Origin: Cohnella lubricantis
Lineage (GTDB): Bacteria > Bacillota > Bacilli > Paenibacillales > Paenibacillaceae
Direction: 5' to 3'
DNA: 64,000 bases
NCBI RefSeq assembly: GCF_014212015.1
Contig: NZ_JACJVN010000019.1
Span: 88,338-152,337, forward strand
Part shown: piece by piece, positions 45,308-54,512 of the stretch
How the letters are laid out: each line of letters starts with the position of its first letter
Numbering within the stretch: position 1 is the first letter of the stretch
Translations under genes and position numbers: made by a program
The notes under the pieces: model-generated
Told to the model about the DNA's origin: nothing
The model's database searches: none
The model's input: the letters and a program-made list of their open reading frames with translations, nothing else

Positions 45308-48283
45308 ATGCGAACAGGGGATCGAATTTACCCGTTGGAGCCATGGACGATTACCGAGCGCTCGTTTGACACGGAGACGAATCAGCGCGACGAGACGGTG
45401 TTTGCGGTGGGCAACGGCTATATCGGAATTCGGGGCAACTTCGAGGAAGGCTACGACGGTCCGCCGGAGACAACGCTGCACGGAACGTATTTGAACGGCT
45501 TCTACGACTCGTCGCCGATCGCTTACAGCAAGGGTCGCCACTACGGCCATCCCGAGCTTCACCAGACGATGCTGAACGTCACCGACGGCAAGATTATCGA
45601 GCTGTATGTGGACGGAGAGAAGTTCAGCCTGTTCACGGGCAAGCATGAAGATTATGAGCGTCGGCTCGATATGCGCCGCGGCACGATGACCCGCAGCGCC
45701 GTATGGGAAGCTCCATCGGGCAAGCGTGTGCGGGTTCGGATCGAGCGGTTCGCGGCATTCACGAACAAGCACCTTGCGCTGGTGCGCTATGAAGCGACGC
45801 CGCTTAATTTCTCCGGCGATATGGAGCTGGTATCCGCTATCGAAGGGAAGGTCGCGAATCAGGTAGCCGCCCACGACCCGCGCGCGGGATCCGCGTTCCG
45901 CGGCCAAGTGCTGGAGACGAAGGCGGCCTGCGAGCACCCGGAGGAGACATTCGGCATGTTGCTGCAGCAGACGCAGATGACGAAGTTCGAGCTCGCGTGC
46001 GGGATGGAGCACAGGCTGAATCAAACCGTTCGGCTGACGACCCGATTCGCCGGCCAACGTCTGGAGAAGCGATTCAGCGTGACAGCAACGGAAGGCGAAG
46101 CGGTCGTGCTCGAGAAGTATATCGTTTATTACTCGTCGAAGGATTATCCCTCGTCGGATCTGCCGGAACTGGCGCTTCGTACGCTTGCGGAGGCCAAAGC
46201 CTCGGGTCTTGAGGCGATCGCGGAAGAACACGAGGCCTTCTTGGACGAGTTCTGGAAGACGGCCGACGTAAGCGTGGAAGGCGACGAAGCGCTGCAGCAG
46301 GCGCTACGCTTCAACGCGTATCATCTGCTGCAATCGGTCGGCCGGGACGGACGGACGAACATCGGTGCCAAGGGCATTACCGGCGAAGGCTATGACGGGC
46401 ACTATTTCTGGGATACCGAGACGTACATGCTGCCGTTCTTCCTCTATACGAAGCCGGACATCGCCAAGAGGCTGCTGCTGTATCGTCATCACATCCTGCC
46501 GAAGGCGCGGGCGCGCGCGGCGGAGATGTCTCAGGCCGGGGCGCTGTTCGCCTGGCGCACGATCGACGGCGAGGAGACGTCGGCTTACTATGCTGCCAGC
46601 ACGGCCCAGTATCACATTAACGCAGATATCGTGTACGCGTTGAAAAAATACGTGGAGGCGACCGGCGACAAGGAATTCCTCTACGGACCGGGAGCCGAAA
46701 TCTTGTTCGAGACGTCGCGATTCTTCGCCGATGCGGGCGACTGGATCGAAGGACGCGGGTTCTGCATCAACGGTGTAACGGGACCCGATGAATATACGAC
46801 GGTCATCGATAACAACACGTATACGAATGTGATGGTCAAGGATCAGTTGGAATATGCCGCCGACGTGGCGGCAGAGTTGCAGCGTGAACGGCCGGAGCGC
46901 TGGTCGGAGCTGCAGTCGGCGATGGGAGTGAACGCGGAGGAAGCGGCAGGCTGGCTGCATGCCGCCCAGCATATGTACATCCATCGCGATCGCGGGCTTA
47001 TCGGGCAGGACGATACGTTCCTGACGAAGGCGGTGTGGGACTTCGCCGGAACGCCGAAGGAGCATTACCCGTTGATGCTGCACTACCACGCACTCGTCAT
47101 CAACCGGCATCAGGTACTGAAGCAAGCTGATCTTGTGATGGCGTTGTACTTGCAGGGACATCGCTTCTCCTCGTGGGAGAAGCTCCGCAATTATAACTAT
47201 TACGAGCCGCTGACTACACATGATTCTTCCTTGTCCGCTTGCATCCACGGCATCGTCGCCGCCGAGCTCGGCATGGTGGACAAGGCGTATGAATACTTCA
47301 TGCAGACGGCTCGCGTCGATCTGGACGATTACCATCGCAACGTGAAGGACGGCATTCATACCGCATCGATGGCGGGAGCTTGGCTGATGATCGTGCAGGG
47401 CTTCGCCGGCATGCGCCAGACGGACGGCGAGCTGTCGTTCCGGCCGGAGCTGCCGCGTCACTGGAGCGCCTACACGTTCCGCATGCGCTTCCGCGGCAGC
47501 CTTCTTACTGTGCGGGTGGAACGGGAGCGGACGACGTACGAGCTGGCGGAAGGCACGCCGATCGAGCTCGTTCATCTAGGCAAGAGAGTGACCGTCGGCT
47601 TAACGGGCGTCACGCTGCCGAACCGCGTGCCGGAGGCCGTTATTTTCGATCTGGACGGCGTGCTGACGGATACCGCTGAATTCCATTATCAAGCATGGAA
47701 GGAACTGGCTGACGAGCTCGGCATTCCGTTCGACCGTAAGATTAACGAGCGGCTCAAGGGAGTCGATAGGCTCACGTCTCTGAAGATCATTCTGGAGCGA
47801 GCGGATCGGGAGTACGGCCAAGAAGAGAAGGAGGTGCTCATGGCGAGGAAGAACGCGCGCTATCAAGAGCTGATTGGCGCGATCCGACCTGAGCACTTGC
47901 TGCCAGGCATTCCGCAGCTGCTGGAAGAGCTTCGCCGCAGCGGGATCCGCATGGCGGTGGCATCCGCCAGCCGCAACGCGCCGGCTATTGTGGGGTCTCT
48001 TGGGATCGGCGGGTACTTCGGTCATGTCGTGGATGCAGGCGCTCTGGAACGCGGCAAGCCGGATTCCGAGGTGTTCCTGAAGGCGGCCGAAGCGCTCGGC
48101 GTACCTCCCAAGAACTGTATTGGCCTCGAAGATTCAGCTGCGGGACTCGCAGCGATCCGGGATGCGAACATGCTGGCGATCGGCATCGGCGAGCCGAGCA
48201 TTCTCGAAGCGGCCGATTATGTCGCCGCTTCGACCGAGGAATTGAACTGGGAACTGTTGCAAGAGAAGTTCGGCAGACAGTAA
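45308..48283 (+). CDS. GH65 glycoside phosphorylase fused to beta-phosphoglucomutase
   Basis: Two-enzyme fusion of 991 residues. Residues 1 to about 765 are a GH65 phosphorylase (maltose, kojibiose, nigerose or trehalose type): an N-terminal beta-sandwich, then the barrel with HYFWDTETYMLPFF near 360 and the general acid Glu in NGVTGPDEYT near 492. Residues from about 775 on are a HAD beta-phosphoglucomutase with FDLDGVLTDT (nucleophile and acid/base Asp pair), GVDR, VASASR and GLEDSAAG. GH65 inversion gives beta-glucose 1-phosphate, the mutase's substrate, so one polypeptide would yield glucose 6-phosphate. The two enzymes are normally separate neighbouring genes. The frame is continuous. 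Confidence 0.9.
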   Translation: MRTGDRIYPLEPWTITERSFDTETNQRDETVFAVGNGYIGIRGNFEEGYDGPPETTLHGTYLNGFYDSSPIAYSKGRHYGHPELHQTMLNVTDGKIIELYVDGEKFSLFTGKHEDYERRLDMRRGTMTRSAVWEAPSGKRVRVRIERFAAFTNKHLALVRYEATPLNFSGDMELVSAIEGKVANQVAAHDPRAGSAFRGQVLETKAACEHPEETFGMLLQQTQMTKFELACGMEHRLNQTVRLTTRFAGQRLEKRFSVTATEGEAVVLEKYIVYYSSKDYPSSDLPELALRTLAEAKASGLEAIAEEHEAFLDEFWKTADVSVEGDEALQQALRFNAYHLLQSVGRDGRTNIGAKGITGEGYDGHYFWDTETYMLPFFLYTKPDIAKRLLLYRHHILPKARARAAEMSQAGALFAWRTIDGEETSAYYAASTAQYHINADIVYALKKYVEATGDKEFLYGPGAEILFETSRFFADAGDWIEGRGFCINGVTGPDEYTTVIDNNTYTNVMVKDQLEYAADVAAELQRERPERWSELQSAMGVNAEEAAGWLHAAQHMYIHRDRGLIGQDDTFLTKAVWDFAGTPKEHYPLMLHYHALVINRHQVLKQADLVMALYLQGHRFSSWEKLRNYNYYEPLTTHDSSLSACIHGIVAAELGMVDKAYEYFMQTARVDLDDYHRNVKDGIHTASMAGAWLMIVQGFAGMRQTDGELSFRPELPRHWSAYTFRMRFRGSLLTVRVERERTTYELAEGTPIELVHLGKRVTVGLTGVTLPNRVPEAVIFDLDGVLTDTAEFHYQAWKELADELGIPFDRKINERLKGVDRLTSLKIILERADREYGQEEKEVLMARKNARYQELIGAIRPEHLLPGIPQLLEELRRSGIRMAVASASRNAPAIVGSLGIGGYFGHVVDAGALERGKPDSEVFLKAAEALGVPPKNCIGLEDSAAGLAAIRDANMLAIGIGEPSILEAADYVAASTEELNWELLQEKFGRQ

Positions 48284-48314
48284 GATTATCGGCAGCTTTA
48301 CCGTATTTCATCTG

Positions 48315-48353
48315 AAGAGGGCAAACCTTCGGTCGCTGAAGGTTTGCCCTCTT
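48315..48353. terminator. Bidirectional terminator
   Basis: A 16-bp perfect stem (48315-48330 with 48338-48353) lies between the ends of the GH65 fusion and the TetR gene. AAGAGG on one side and CCTCTTTG on the other give short T runs for both strands. Confidence 0.85.
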
Positions 48354-48369
48354 TGTCGAAGCCGTCCAC

Positions 48370-49083
48370 CTAATTCCGCGTCAGCCCACGCATGAGGAAG
48401 GCAATCGTCGCTTCGCGTTCCTGGACGTCGTCCCAAGACTCGGCTCGGCCGGATTCGGCGAGCAAGTGGCCGACGATATAGCCGCCGAGCGAGGATATCG
48501 TCAGCCGCACAATCGTGAAGTTCGGCAGGTCGAGCAGTTTGCCTTCCGATTTGAACTTGTTCAAGATCGGCTCTATGCGCACGAGCACCTGAGGCAGGAC
48601 GGCGCTGCTGATCATCGTCTGCAGATCCGGATGGAAGGGGAGCTCTTGAATAATAATTCGGATCAAGTTCCAATATTGCTGCACGAATGAGATCCGGTTC
48701 TCGATGAGCGCGCGCAAGAATTGATCGTAGCTCTCATATTGCGTGTTCAGCACGCCACGGAACTCGCGGATGACGAATGGCGCGATCAATCGCCCCAGCG
48801 CAGGCGTCGCGATGGCGAGCAGCAAGTCCTTCTTCGTCTTGTAGTGCCGGAAGATCGTGCCCTCCGCCACACCGGCCCTCTGGGCGATCTCGCTCGTTGA
48901 TGAGGCGGCATATCCCTTCTCCGCGAACATCTCGATAGCGGCTCGAATGATGCGTGCTTGCTTCTCCGTCATTCGCTTGCCATCGGAGCTTGCTTTCAGC
49001 AGCTCCTCCAATAGCGGCTCCAATTGTTCGTTCACGCTTACCAACTCCTTATTGCACATAGCTTGCTGTACATCGTTTATCAT
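48370..49083 (-). CDS. TetR-family regulator
   Basis: Regulator of 237 residues. The N-terminal helix-turn-helix is at about 20-75 (RAAIEMFAEKGYAASSTSEI, then RAGVAEGTIFRHYKTKKDLL), followed by a helical ligand domain without close identity I can name. It is the last gene of a minus-strand group after an ABC-2 exporter, 47 nt behind the permease, and most likely represses that exporter. Confidence 0.83.
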   Translation of the reverse strand: MINDVQQAMCNKELVSVNEQLEPLLEELLKASSDGKRMTEKQARIIRAAIEMFAEKGYAASSTSEIAQRAGVAEGTIFRHYKTKKDLLLAIATPALGRLIAPFVIREFRGVLNTQYESYDQFLRALIENRISFVQQYWNLIRIIIQELPFHPDLQTMISSAVLPQVLVRIEPILNKFKSEGKLLDLPNFTIVRLTISSLGGYIVGHLLAESGRAESWDDVQEREATIAFLMRGLTRN

Positions 49084-49130
49084 CTATCGTCCGTGCATCA
49101 CTATCGTCTGTGCGTTAATATCGTCGTGCA

Positions 49131-50153
49131 TTAAATGGCGCGTTGCTTCTTCAAGGCGATGACGTTCAGAAGAGCGAACGTGATCGAGAAGCCGAGCAGC
49201 ACATAGATGTCCAGCTGAATATCAGCGAATCCTTCTCCGCGGATCATGATGCCGCGCATGGCGTCGGCTCCGTAATAGAGCGGCATGATGTAGCTTAGCT
49301 TTTGCAGCCATGGGTTCATCGCGTCCAGGTTGAACAAGCCGGAGAAGAAGACCTGCGGCACGACAACGAGTGGGATGAACTGGATGATCTGGAATTCGGT
49401 CGTCGCGAACGAGGACAGCAGCGTACCCAGCGTCAAGGCGGTCAGCGTCAGCAGCAGGTTCATCAGCAGGACCAGCCAGATGGAGCCGTCCATATACATG
49501 CCAAGGGCATAAATGGCGTAAACGGCGATAAGCGCAGCCTGCAGCAGCGTGAACAGCCCGAATCCGGCGAGGTAACCGCCGACCACTTCGGTGCGCCGAA
49601 TCGGCGTCGCCAGCAGCCGCTCCAGCGTTCCGGTCGTTCGCTCGCGCAGGAAAGCGACTCCTGCGAGCATGAAGACGAAGAAGAACGAGAAGAAGCCGAT
49701 CAGGACGGGACCGAACGAATCGAAGGAGCTCAGATCCTCTTGGCCATGCAGATAAGAGACTTGAAGCTGCGGCGCGTTCATGCCTTCCGTCTGCATTGCC
49801 TTCTGCAAGACGACGAGAACGTTCTTGTTCACGGACGGGTCGCTGCCTTCGAGAAGCAGGGACAGGCTTCCAGCTTCGATGGACAAGACAGCGTCCAGGC
49901 TGCCAGCCTTCAATTGCTGATCAGCCACGTTCTTGCTTGGGTAAGTTGTAACGTCTGCGCCAGCCTGTTCAAGCTTAGCCTCAACAGCGGCGGGAAGCGA
50001 AGCGGCGCCGATGTCCGGCTTGACCGTCTGGCCGTTAAAGACGAAGTTCATGAGCGTCAGAACGAGCAGAGGCGCAAGGAAGAGTAGAGCGAGCGTCCGC
50101 TTGTCACGAACGAATTGACGGATGATGCGCACAGCCAGAGCCCGGATTCTCAT
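49131..50153 (-). CDS. ABC-2 type permease (YhhJ/NatB-like)
   Basis: Permease of 340 residues: one N-terminal membrane helix (about 20-40), a large extracellular domain (about 45-170), then five membrane helices to the C-terminus. The sequence ERTTGTLERLLATPIRRTEV near 190 is characteristic of ABC-2 exporters. It overlaps the ATPase gene by 4 nt. The substrate is unknown, with drugs or lipids as candidates. Confidence 0.83.
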   Translation of the reverse strand: MRIRALAVRIIRQFVRDKRTLALLFLAPLLVLTLMNFVFNGQTVKPDIGAASLPAAVEAKLEQAGADVTTYPSKNVADQQLKAGSLDAVLSIEAGSLSLLLEGSDPSVNKNVLVVLQKAMQTEGMNAPQLQVSYLHGQEDLSSFDSFGPVLIGFFSFFFVFMLAGVAFLRERTTGTLERLLATPIRRTEVVGGYLAGFGLFTLLQAALIAVYAIYALGMYMDGSIWLVLLMNLLLTLTALTLGTLLSSFATTEFQIIQFIPLVVVPQVFFSGLFNLDAMNPWLQKLSYIMPLYYGADAMRGIMIRGEGFADIQLDIYVLLGFSITFALLNVIALKKQRAI

Positions 50154-50908
50154 GCCCGCTCACCTCCCCCTAGCGTAATGAACGCTTCTTCAAGCGATTG
50201 TGCTCCGCTGCGGGTCTTGAGCGCTTCAGGCGTATCGACCGCGGTCAGACAGCCGTCGCGGATGAGTCCGATCCGGTCGCACTTCTCGGCTTCGTCCATG
50301 ACGTGCGTCGTCAGCAGGATGGTAGTGCCGTTGTCGCGCAGAGCGAGCAGCTCCTTCCAGATCGACTGGCGGAGCACCGGGTCGATGCCAACGGTAGGCT
50401 CGTCAAGCACGAGCAGTTCCGGCTCGTGCAGCAGCGCGATGGCAAGCGACAACCGGCGCTTCATGCCGCCGGAATAAGCGGAGACCGGCTTGTTCAGGTG
50501 GTCTAGCAGGTCGACGACAGCCATGACAGCTTGAATCCGCTCGCTTCGGCGGATTCCCGATAAGCCATAGAGAGAGGCGAAAAATTGCAGGTTCTCGCGC
50601 GCGGTCAGCTCGCCATACAAGGCATCGGCTTGCGCCATGTAGCCGAATCGCTGCAGCATGGACAGCTTCGGCATTCGCTCGCCGAGCAGCAGGACGGTAC
50701 CGGTGTCGGCGCGATCGATGCCGGTGATCAGCTTAATCAGCGTCGTCTTGCCGGAACCGGACGGGCCGAGCAGCCCGAACAGCTCGCCGCGTTCGATGCG
50801 CAGCGAGATGCCGTCCAGCACGGTACGGCCGCCGAACGAGCGGACAAGCCCTTCGGTCTCGACGACGGGCGCCGTTAAAGCGGAGGAAGCCGGGGAAGGG
50901 AAGCTCAT
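50150..50908 (-). CDS. ABC exporter ATPase
   Basis: ATP-binding subunit of about 252 residues. Walker A is GPSGSGKTT, the signature YSGGMKRRLSLA, Walker B LLVLDEPTVGIDP, and the switch His is in LLTTHVMDEAE. The ATG at 50908 has AGGAG about 10 nt upstream. A farther in-frame start at 50962 gives an unusual N-terminus. It forms an operon with the permease and probably the TetR gene. Confidence 0.85.
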   Translation of the reverse strand: MSFPSPASSALTAPVVETEGLVRSFGGRTVLDGISLRIERGELFGLLGPSGSGKTTLIKLITGIDRADTGTVLLLGERMPKLSMLQRFGYMAQADALYGELTARENLQFFASLYGLSGIRRSERIQAVMAVVDLLDHLNKPVSAYSGGMKRRLSLAIALLHEPELLVLDEPTVGIDPVLRQSIWKELLALRDNGTTILLTTHVMDEAEKCDRIGLIRDGCLTAVDTPEALKTRSGAQSLEEAFITLGGGERA

Positions 50909-51063
50909 TAAGATCACGCTCCTGAAGCAGAGTGAGTAATCACACGCTGATTCTCGATACAATTTGATTATACATCCAAACCGGTAATTTGTAGTGGAAC
51001 AGTATGCAACGAGTAAAGGATTTTTTTATCGCAACGGCGAAGGGGCATTCCATATACCTTCGA

Positions 51064-51090
51064 TTGTCAAAACTGGCACAAAAGTATAAT
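51064..51090 (+). promoter_or_regulatory. Candidate promoter of the YesN-YesM-YesN operon
   Basis: TTGTCA (51064-51069) and TATAAT (51085-51090) with a short 15-nt spacer. A second TATAAT follows at 51094-51099. Confidence 0.45.
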
Positions 51091-51130
51091 CTCTATAATA
51101 AGAGGAAATGGGGGAATGGCGGGTGAGATC

Positions 51131-52708
51131 ATGTACAAGGTTCTCGTAGTGGACGATGAGCCGTTGATGCTGGAAGGCTGGAAGACGATGGTGGACTGGG
51201 AAGCTTACGGGTACCAGCTGTGCGGCACGGCGACCGATGGCGCGGAAGCGCTCGCGAATATACAGGCCTGCGATCCGGATCTGGTCGTAACCGATATTCG
51301 AATGCCGGTTCTCGACGGACTTGGGCTCATCCGGGCGATGAAGGAGGATCTGGGGCATAGCGCCAAGACGATTATTGTAAGCGGTTTCCCCGAATTCGGT
51401 TACGCTCAGCAGGCGCTTATCTATCAGGTCGATCGCTATATATTGAAGCCGCTCGTGACGGAGGAAATTCACAGCCTGCTGCTTGAGTTGGCCGGTCCTC
51501 TGGAGGAGAGGCGTCTGGAGGAAGCGTCTGCCGGCAAGAAGCAGGCCGCCGCTGCAGCCGCTTCGATCGTGAGCCTGCTTGCGGATGGAGAAGCGGCTGC
51601 AGTCGATACGACCGAGCGGCTGCTAGGCGCAAGCGATCGAACGCGCTGTCGCCTTATTCTGGCCGAGCCGGTCGATGGTCCCGGAAGACGAACCGAGCGT
51701 GGGGCCGAAGGCTTGTCTCCTCATGCCTGGTTGAATGAGCTCTCGGAAGCTCTAACCGCCGGGGGCGGCCGGGCTTGGACGTTCGAGGAGGCGCCGGGTC
51801 GGGCCGGTCTGCTTCTCTTGGACGGCGGACTGGAGGAGGAAGAGCTTGAAGTGCGGCTGATGGAGGCGGCTGCCAAACTGGGGCGGCCGCTTCGGGAACT
51901 GGCGCTCTACTGCAGCGGCAGCGCCTTCGGACTTGCCGCCGTGCCGAGGCTGTACCGGCAGGTGTTGGAGACCCGCAGCCGCGCGTTGCTCGCCCCACGG
52001 GGAGGCGTGCATAGACACCAGGGACGCAAGGCTGCCGGCGAATGGCGCCTGGAGGAGATGTCGGCGTACGTCGAAGAGCTGCTTCAATCGATTGAAGCGT
52101 GCGATTCGGTTGGCATCGGCCGCGCCGTGGATGGACTGGTCGGCCTGTTCGTCAGAACTGGGGCGGAGGAAGGCTGGGTCAAGGCAGCTGTTCGGTACAT
52201 TCAGGGCGAGCTGCTTCGCCGTTTCGCGAAACCGAACGCAGGAGCGGAAGGCGAGTTCGAGTGGATGCGTCAGCTGCTGAGAGGAACCCGATCCGCTGCC
52301 GAGTCCTGGAACGGAGATTCACTGAAGCGGCTGTGTGTGCAGGCGGCCGAGCGGCTCGCATCGAGAAGTTCGCCGGCCCGGGCGAACGGTACGTTCGTAT
52401 CGGAGGCAGTCGAGTATCTAAAGCGGCATTTCCGCGAGAGAATCCGGCTTCAGGATCTGGCGGACCGATTCTATATCAACCCGGCTTACTTCGGACAGCA
52501 GTTCAAAAGGGAGACCGGATGCGGCTTCCATGACTACATCCACCGCCTTCGGATTGACGAAGCCCGCAGAATGCTTCGCCGAACGGATCTGCTGGTATCC
52601 GATATTGCTTCGGAACTCGGCTATCATGACAGCGACTATTTTACGGACAAATTTAAGGCGCTTACGGGAGAATTGCCATCTGCTTATAAAAACAAACGGC
52701 AAGGGTGA
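51131..52708 (+). CDS. YesN-like response regulator, first of two
   Basis: Regulator of about 525 residues: receiver 1-120 with VVDDE and the phospho-Asp in LVVTDIRMP near residue 54, a variable middle, and a C-terminal AraC-type pair of helix-turn-helix units (IRLQDLADRFYINPAYFGQQF, then SDIASELGYHDSDYFTDKF). I prefer the ATG at 51131, which gives the usual MYKVLVVDDE start. The ATG at 51116 is in frame. It heads the operon with the kinase and a second regulator of the same kind. Confidence 0.83.
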   Translation: MYKVLVVDDEPLMLEGWKTMVDWEAYGYQLCGTATDGAEALANIQACDPDLVVTDIRMPVLDGLGLIRAMKEDLGHSAKTIIVSGFPEFGYAQQALIYQVDRYILKPLVTEEIHSLLLELAGPLEERRLEEASAGKKQAAAAAASIVSLLADGEAAAVDTTERLLGASDRTRCRLILAEPVDGPGRRTERGAEGLSPHAWLNELSEALTAGGGRAWTFEEAPGRAGLLLLDGGLEEEELEVRLMEAAAKLGRPLRELALYCSGSAFGLAAVPRLYRQVLETRSRALLAPRGGVHRHQGRKAAGEWRLEEMSAYVEELLQSIEACDSVGIGRAVDGLVGLFVRTGAEEGWVKAAVRYIQGELLRRFAKPNAGAEGEFEWMRQLLRGTRSAAESWNGDSLKRLCVQAAERLASRSSPARANGTFVSEAVEYLKRHFRERIRLQDLADRFYINPAYFGQQFKRETGCGFHDYIHRLRIDEARRMLRRTDLLVSDIASELGYHDSDYFTDKFKALTGELPSAYKNKRQG

Positions 52709-52713
52709 TCTGG

Positions 52714-54510
52714 ATGCGAAGCCAACCGGCGGTATTCCGCTTGGTCAACGATATCCCTCTCCGATACAAATTTCTGCTCATTTATTTGCTCTGCGTGCTT
52801 CTTCCGATCATGACGATCAATATCTTCTTCTATCAGCGGAATTCCGCGGATATTCGAATACGGGAGGAAGACAACCTGCGCAAGTCGATCGAGCGGGCGT
52901 CCGGCGAGCTGCTCGGCATGATGGACGAGGGCGTCGCGCTCAGCCGATCGATCGCTGACGACGACTCGGTCTACGAGGTGCTCGATCGAAGGTACGCTTC
53001 GCCAGTCGATTACTACGAAGTATATAACGACTTTCTTCGGGATCGGCTTACTCGCTATATGTCCCCGAATATTCTGGAGGTTCGAATATATACCGATAAC
53101 GATACGATCCAGACCGGCTCGAACTACCACGTCATCCGCAGCTCCTTAGACGATCTCCCGTGGCTGGATCAGCTGAAGCAATCGGAGAGCAACATTCTCG
53201 TCGCGGCTTACAACGAGACCGGTACCTTCCTTCCGGGCAAGCGGATCAGCGTCGTCAGTGAGATGAACAACTTCTCTCCTTATTCGAGGTATTCCAAATA
53301 TTTGCGAGTGGACCTGAATGTCGACAAGATGAACAGCATTCTGAACCGCGAGCTTGATAGCCTGCAGCTTCAACTCGTCGATGAGCAGAACCGGGTCGTT
53401 GCCGCAAGCGCCGGAATAGCCGAGCCTGATGCGTTGATCGATCGGAGCCCGCCTCTCTCGGCGGCCGATTCTGACTCCGGATACACGATGGAATATGCAT
53501 TCGGGGACGTCGGATACGCAAGCGGCTGGAAGCTTGTCATGATCGCGGATACCCGGCATATTGACAATCTGCTGGACGACGCCCGCCGCTCCATTATTTG
53601 GCTTGCGATCATTAGCACGCTGGTTCCATCCCTGCTTATTTTCATCATCCTCAGATCCTATCATTACCGGGTGAAGAAGCTGTCCAGGCATATGGAGAAG
53701 TTCCGGAACGAGAAGTTCGATCGGATCGACATCCAGGAAGGAGACGACGAGATCGGGGGGTTGATCCGCACCTTCAACGTCATGACGGCCAAGATCACCT
53801 CGCTTATCAACGACGTCTACAAGCTGGAGATTCGGCAGAAAAGCCTGGAGCTGGAACGCGTGCGCACCGAGCTCTCCATGCTGCAAAGCCAGATGAACCC
53901 GCACTTTCTGTTCAATACGCTGAACGCGCTGCTTGTTGTCTGCACGAAGAACGGCTATTCCGATGTCACGGCCATCATCAAGAACCTGTCCCTGCTCATG
54001 CGGCAGCTGCTCAGCCGGGCGGATGGCCTCGTGCCGCTCCGGGATGAGCTGGAATTAACATCGATGTACTTGCAGATCGAGAAATTTCGCTTCGGAGACC
54101 TGTTCGATTACACGTTCGATATCGATCCTCAAGCGCTGACTCTTCGCATCCCGCGAATGAGCATTCAGCCGCTCGTCGAGAATGCTTGCAAGCACGGGCT
54201 GCAAGCCCGCAAGGAAGACCGCTTGATCCGGGTGACGGCGAAGCTGACGGATCGCTCCCTGGAGATCAGCGTCATCGACAACGGCGTCGGCATGGAGGAA
54301 GCAAAGCTGCAGCAGTTGATGGAGAACGTGAGGTCCGATCAGGGGATCGATGGACATGTCGGCATCCGCAACGTCTACCGCCGATTACAGCTGTACTACA
54401 ATGAGCATGTCAGATTTCGGTTCAGCAGCGATCCGGAGAAGGGGACGGTGGCTGGATTCCATATTCCGCTGTCGCGGCTTGAGGCGGACCAATGGAAGAA
54501 GGAGGCGTGA
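52714..54510 (+). CDS. YesM-like sensor histidine kinase
   Basis: Kinase of about 598 residues: membrane helix near 19-40, extracellular sensor domain of about 250 residues, second helix near 293-313, HAMP, NPHFLFNTLNALLVV near 395, then an ATPase domain with LVENACKHG and DNGVGM. The ATG at 52714 has AAGGGTG 6 nt upstream, part of which is the end of the preceding gene. Probably senses xylan-derived oligosaccharides, given the downstream importer and xylanase. Confidence 0.85.
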   Translation: MRSQPAVFRLVNDIPLRYKFLLIYLLCVLLPIMTINIFFYQRNSADIRIREEDNLRKSIERASGELLGMMDEGVALSRSIADDDSVYEVLDRRYASPVDYYEVYNDFLRDRLTRYMSPNILEVRIYTDNDTIQTGSNYHVIRSSLDDLPWLDQLKQSESNILVAAYNETGTFLPGKRISVVSEMNNFSPYSRYSKYLRVDLNVDKMNSILNRELDSLQLQLVDEQNRVVAASAGIAEPDALIDRSPPLSAADSDSGYTMEYAFGDVGYASGWKLVMIADTRHIDNLLDDARRSIIWLAIISTLVPSLLIFIILRSYHYRVKKLSRHMEKFRNEKFDRIDIQEGDDEIGGLIRTFNVMTAKITSLINDVYKLEIRQKSLELERVRTELSMLQSQMNPHFLFNTLNALLVVCTKNGYSDVTAIIKNLSLLMRQLLSRADGLVPLRDELELTSMYLQIEKFRFGDLFDYTFDIDPQALTLRIPRMSIQPLVENACKHGLQARKEDRLIRVTAKLTDRSLEISVIDNGVGMEEAKLQQLMENVRSDQGIDGHVGIRNVYRRLQLYYNEHVRFRFSSDPEKGTVAGFHIPLSRLEADQWKKEA

Positions 54511-54512
54511 AC

